Shown: positions 5,885 through 7,863 of the stretch, piece by piece
Layout of the letters: every line of letters begins with the position of its first letter
Numbering within the stretch: the stretch's first letter is position 1
Assembly (NCBI GenBank): GCA_002694245.1
Contig: NZLM01000029.1
Location: 43,764 to 51,626, forward strand
Source: Methanobacteriota archaeon
Lineage (GTDB): Archaea > Thermoplasmatota > Poseidoniia > Poseidoniales > Poseidoniaceae
DNA length: 7,863 bases
Direction of reading: 5' to 3'
Notes under the pieces: generated by a model
Told to the model about the DNA's origin: nothing
Seen by the model: only the letters and a program-made list of their open reading frames with translations
Databases searched by the model: none
Translations under genes and position numbers: made by a program

Positions 5885-5905
5885 TGTATCAAGAATTATG
5901 ATACA
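5885..5905. promoter_or_regulatory. Perfect 7-bp inverted repeat between the fusion gene and the lipoprotein promoter
   Basis: TGTATCA (5885-5891), a 7-base A/T-rich centre, then TGATACA (5899-5905). It lies 26 bases past the stop of the GNAT-PLP gene and 11 bases upstream of the lipoprotein TATA-like box. It could be an operator for a dimeric regulator or a weak 3'-end hairpin. The 89-base spacer at 5843-5931 holds nothing else recognisable. Confidence 0.5.
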
Positions 5906-5931
5906 AACCTAGAATTGTGTCTAAACGAGCA

Positions 5932-7632
5932 TCATTTTTTAGAAATTATTGAGGTTACGATTTCAAGCATTTTCTTATTTTCATCTTTATTTCGAACTGC
6001 AAATCTAACTGCATTACTTGGTAAAGAAACGCCCATATTCTGTGCATCTCTTACAAATAGGCCGAATGATTTACACTCTTCCACAAATTTAGTCGACGAA
6101 TAATTTGATTCGGGAGGCAAATAAGTGAGAAGGTAATTCGCAACACTTGGAAATACGCGAAAGCCGAGAGATTCAAGGGCTGACAGCATTCTAGATCTTT
6201 CCTCGTGAATTAAGTCATACTGTTCTTGATAATAATCACCATTTTTCAATGCAGCCACAGCAGCTAACTGGCCTGGAAGGCTGACTGCCCATGGCGGTAT
6301 AAATTTCCTTAGATTTTTCATTTGCTTGCTAACTGCATAAGCTACTCTTAATCCAGAAAGTGCGTAGCATTTACTCATACTTTTACACACAATTAATTCG
6401 GGTATAGAATTACACAATTGTTCTAGCGATTTTGCATCTGAGATGTAATTAATGTATGTCTCATCTACCCAGATCATCTTACATTCCGATGAGGCATTTC
6501 TCGATTGAGCAATTTTATTTACGATCTCAGACATTGAATCACAATAAGCTCCCGTAGGACTATTTGGGTTAACAAAAATTACAGCGTCATGTTCTAGCGC
6601 TTGAGAGATCAAGTCTTCTGAATTTATTGAAAAATTATCTTTATCGTCAAGCACGAAATAAGTGATATTGCAGCAGATTACATGTTCTAGAATGTGGCTA
6701 TATTCTCCATACATTGGGGAGAGCAGCAAAACACGGGAATTTTCATTCAAAACTTGCGGTAGTAAAGAAAACATTAGAGATGAAGACCCTGATGAGACTA
6801 CAACGTGATTAGATGGGACTTCTCTGACCTCTGCAATTGTCTCTATGAGTTCTTCACATTGGGTTGGAGGAGACTCTTGACAGCACCTTTCAATTTGTTC
6901 TTTAATGATCTCTAAGGCCTCAGGACATGGAGGAAATGGGCTATCTAAAACATCAGCAACAATCAGTGAGTTGCGCACACTAAAATCAAATTTCGATGTA
7001 TCCCAGGATTGTCCACCGTGATAGCAAACATCCTCATCATTTTCTTGCTTTACATCTTGTTGAATTTTTTCTGAAAAATTTTGCAGAGTGGCTTCTACAT
7101 TCATATGCATTGGATAATATACAGTCTCACCATGTTTAATTCCGTGGTCTCTAAAAACATTCATTCCGTTGTTTTCGTACAAACCTAAAACATCATTGTG
7201 ACCCATAGCAATTATGTCCTTTCCTCCGTTTTCAACTACGAATTCCAAGGCATAACGCATCAATCGCAATGAAAGATTGAGTCCACGATATTTTGGAGAA
7301 ATTGTAAGACCTCTAACCTCAAACGTAGATTGCTCATTATCGGTACACAATCCGAAGACAGTATTGTTTAGAGCCTCTTTGGAGAAATATTTTGTCACCC
7401 TAAACGGTTGAAGACTTGGCGGGTTCAAACTGATGTAACCGACTAATGTTTCACCATCCACGCACGCAATGAAATGTTTACCAGGGTCTTGTAATTCGCC
7501 TTGTGGATTTTCTTCATACTGTTGTAATTCAGCTGCATAGACATCGTGACGCATCGAGGATATCTGATTCCAGATTTTCTCCAGACGCTCATCACCTGTA
7601 AATGGGTATTCAAAGCCTATGAACTCGGGCAT
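5932..7632 (-). CDS. GNAT acyltransferase fused to CobD/HisC-like PLP aminotransferase
   Basis: A single uninterrupted frame of 566 residues joins two enzymes. Residues 1-180 are a GNAT domain: 'FIACVDGETLVGYISLN' (strands), then 'VRGLTISPKYRGLNLSLRLM' as the CoA-binding strand, loop and helix, with the usual second and third loop Gly replaced by Asn119 and Ser121. The 'RHDVYAAELQQY' opening recalls GNATs that make N-acyl amino acids or acyl-homoserine lactones. Residues 203-566 are a fold-type I PLP enzyme. They show 'YHGG' at 204-207 and 'DFSVRN' as in threonine-phosphate decarboxylases, 'SGSSSL', 'PMYGEY', 'NPNSPTG' (355-361), 'DETY' with Asp390 and Tyr393, the Schiff-base Lys421 in 'SMSKCYALSGLRVAY', and Arg429 and Arg543. 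The PLP half could transaminate or decarboxylate and the GNAT half acylate the product; this is inference. The gene is visibly A+T-richer than its neighbours. Confidence 0.88.
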   Translation of the reverse strand: MPEFIGFEYPFTGDERLEKIWNQISSMRHDVYAAELQQYEENPQGELQDPGKHFIACVDGETLVGYISLNPPSLQPFRVTKYFSKEALNNTVFGLCTDNEQSTFEVRGLTISPKYRGLNLSLRLMRYALEFVVENGGKDIIAMGHNDVLGLYENNGMNVFRDHGIKHGETVYYPMHMNVEATLQNFSEKIQQDVKQENDEDVCYHGGQSWDTSKFDFSVRNSLIVADVLDSPFPPCPEALEIIKEQIERCCQESPPTQCEELIETIAEVREVPSNHVVVSSGSSSLMFSLLPQVLNENSRVLLLSPMYGEYSHILEHVICCNITYFVLDDKDNFSINSEDLISQALEHDAVIFVNPNSPTGAYCDSMSEIVNKIAQSRNASSECKMIWVDETYINYISDAKSLEQLCNSIPELIVCKSMSKCYALSGLRVAYAVSKQMKNLRKFIPPWAVSLPGQLAAVAALKNGDYYQEQYDLIHEERSRMLSALESLGFRVFPSVANYLLTYLPPESNYSSTKFVEECKSFGLFVRDAQNMGVSLPSNAVRFAVRNKDENKKMLEIVTSIISKK

Positions 7633-7660
7633 GTTTTGGTTTCAAATCTGTACGCCTTTG

Positions 7661-7667
7661 AATTATT
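7661..7667 (-). promoter_or_regulatory. TATA-like box of the GNAT-PLP fusion gene
   Basis: AATAATT on the minus strand is centred about 32 bases before ATG 7632, which would place transcription start only a few bases ahead of the ATG. No ribosome-binding sequence is seen, so the message is probably leaderless or nearly so. Confidence 0.45.
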
Positions 7668-7719
7668 CCCTCGATGCAAGATTTGGTGGCACTAATCATG
7701 AATATAATCTGCTGATTAC

Positions 7720-7727
7720 TTTAAGTA
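7720..7727 (+). promoter_or_regulatory. Candidate TATA box for the gene at the right edge
   Basis: TTTAAGTA lies about 26 bases before position 7749, giving a leader of about 20 bases before the TTG at 7769. A TATAAT at 7703-7708 is an alternative. The spacer 7633-7768 is thus a divergent promoter region; nothing else is recognisable in it. Confidence 0.35.
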
Positions 7728-7768
7728 TCAGACCTATCGAGTTTTGATTGAACTATGGGGGGCCCTTT

Positions 7769-7863
7769 TTGGCAGATAAAGAAGATGCTCATGTTGATTT
7801 GTTGTGGCTTAAGTCAATCATGAAAAATGAACTTGATTTGCGCCCTCCTTTTTTGGCGCGAGT
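7769..7863 (+). CDS. Probable start of an unknown gene, cut by the window edge
   Basis: A frame opens with TTG 7769 and stays open to the last base, giving 31 complete codons that read 'ADKEDAHVDLLWLKS' followed by 'IMKNELDLRPPFLAR'. A G-run at 7757-7762 could pair with the anti-Shine-Dalgarno sequence (with one wobble) 6 bases before the TTG. An in-frame TTG at 7748 and an ATG at 7820 are other possible starts. The sequence is protein-like and soluble, but too short to assign to a family. Confidence 0.4.
   Translation, partial: MADKEDAHVDLLWLKSIMKNELDLRPPFLAR

Noticed and set aside
5932..7632. The GNAT-PLP fusion as an artefact of a lost stop codon or assembly join.
   Set aside because: The frame continues smoothly through a 20-30 residue linker with no composition break, and the downstream half has no alternative start signal that stands out.
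7755..7823. A 22-codon frame from ATG 7755 at the right edge.
   Set aside because: It stops at TGA 7821-7823, while the overlapping TTG 7769 frame stays open to the edge and reads more like protein.

Overview
The window looks like a chromosomal fragment of an archaeon. The strongest markers are two genes found in archaea and eukaryotes but not bacteria: ribosomal protein eS8 (3331-3705) and the 19 kDa signal recognition particle protein SRP19 (3742-4200). An archaeal-type pre-PUA/PUA protein, TATA-like boxes 25-35 bases upstream of start codons, near-leaderless starts, and acidic secreted proteins and lipoproteins rich in N-x-S/T sequons point the same way. The mix of modest G+C, Asp-rich calcium-type repeats, Cys/GGTW repeats and a 'LPAIGF' C-terminal anchor fits a marine planktonic euryarchaeote such as Marine Group II (Poseidoniales). 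That placement is inference, not a proven assignment.

Layout, left to right. Positions 1-1251 (+) hold the 3' part of a large, probably extracellular protein of unknown function, followed by a small unknown acidic protein (1261-1590, +). The small gene converges on, and overlaps by 17 bases, a secreted C-terminally anchored protein (1574-2149, -). That gene is translationally coupled to an upstream PUA-domain RNA-binding protein (2131-2640, -). A short divergent spacer (2641-2706) with two dyads separates this pair from a plus-strand cluster: a fumarylacetoacetate-hydrolase-family enzyme (2707-3276), eS8 and SRP19. The cluster ends in a convergent junction with two small hairpins. Across it lies a long minus-strand lipoprotein gene (4223-5842) with calcium-type repeats, Cys/GGTW repeats, an Asn/Ser/Thr-rich stalk and an SGNH-hydrolase-like domain. 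Upstream of that is a minus-strand gene (5932-7632) for a GNAT acyltransferase fused to a CobD/HisC-like PLP enzyme. The right edge holds a divergent promoter region and the probable start of another plus-strand gene.

Working together: eS8 and SRP19 form a normal translation/protein-targeting pair, and the FAH-family gene may share their transcript. The PUA protein and the secreted protein share a transcript although one is cytosolic and the other exported. The two most unusual genes are the GNAT-PLP fusion, which suggests a two-step route to an N-acylated amine or amino acid, and the modular surface lipoprotein next to it. Each has its own TATA-like box, and a perfect 7-bp dyad lies between them. 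No CRISPR array, tRNA, rRNA, transposon or attachment site was seen. No spacer without a gene exceeds about 140 bases.
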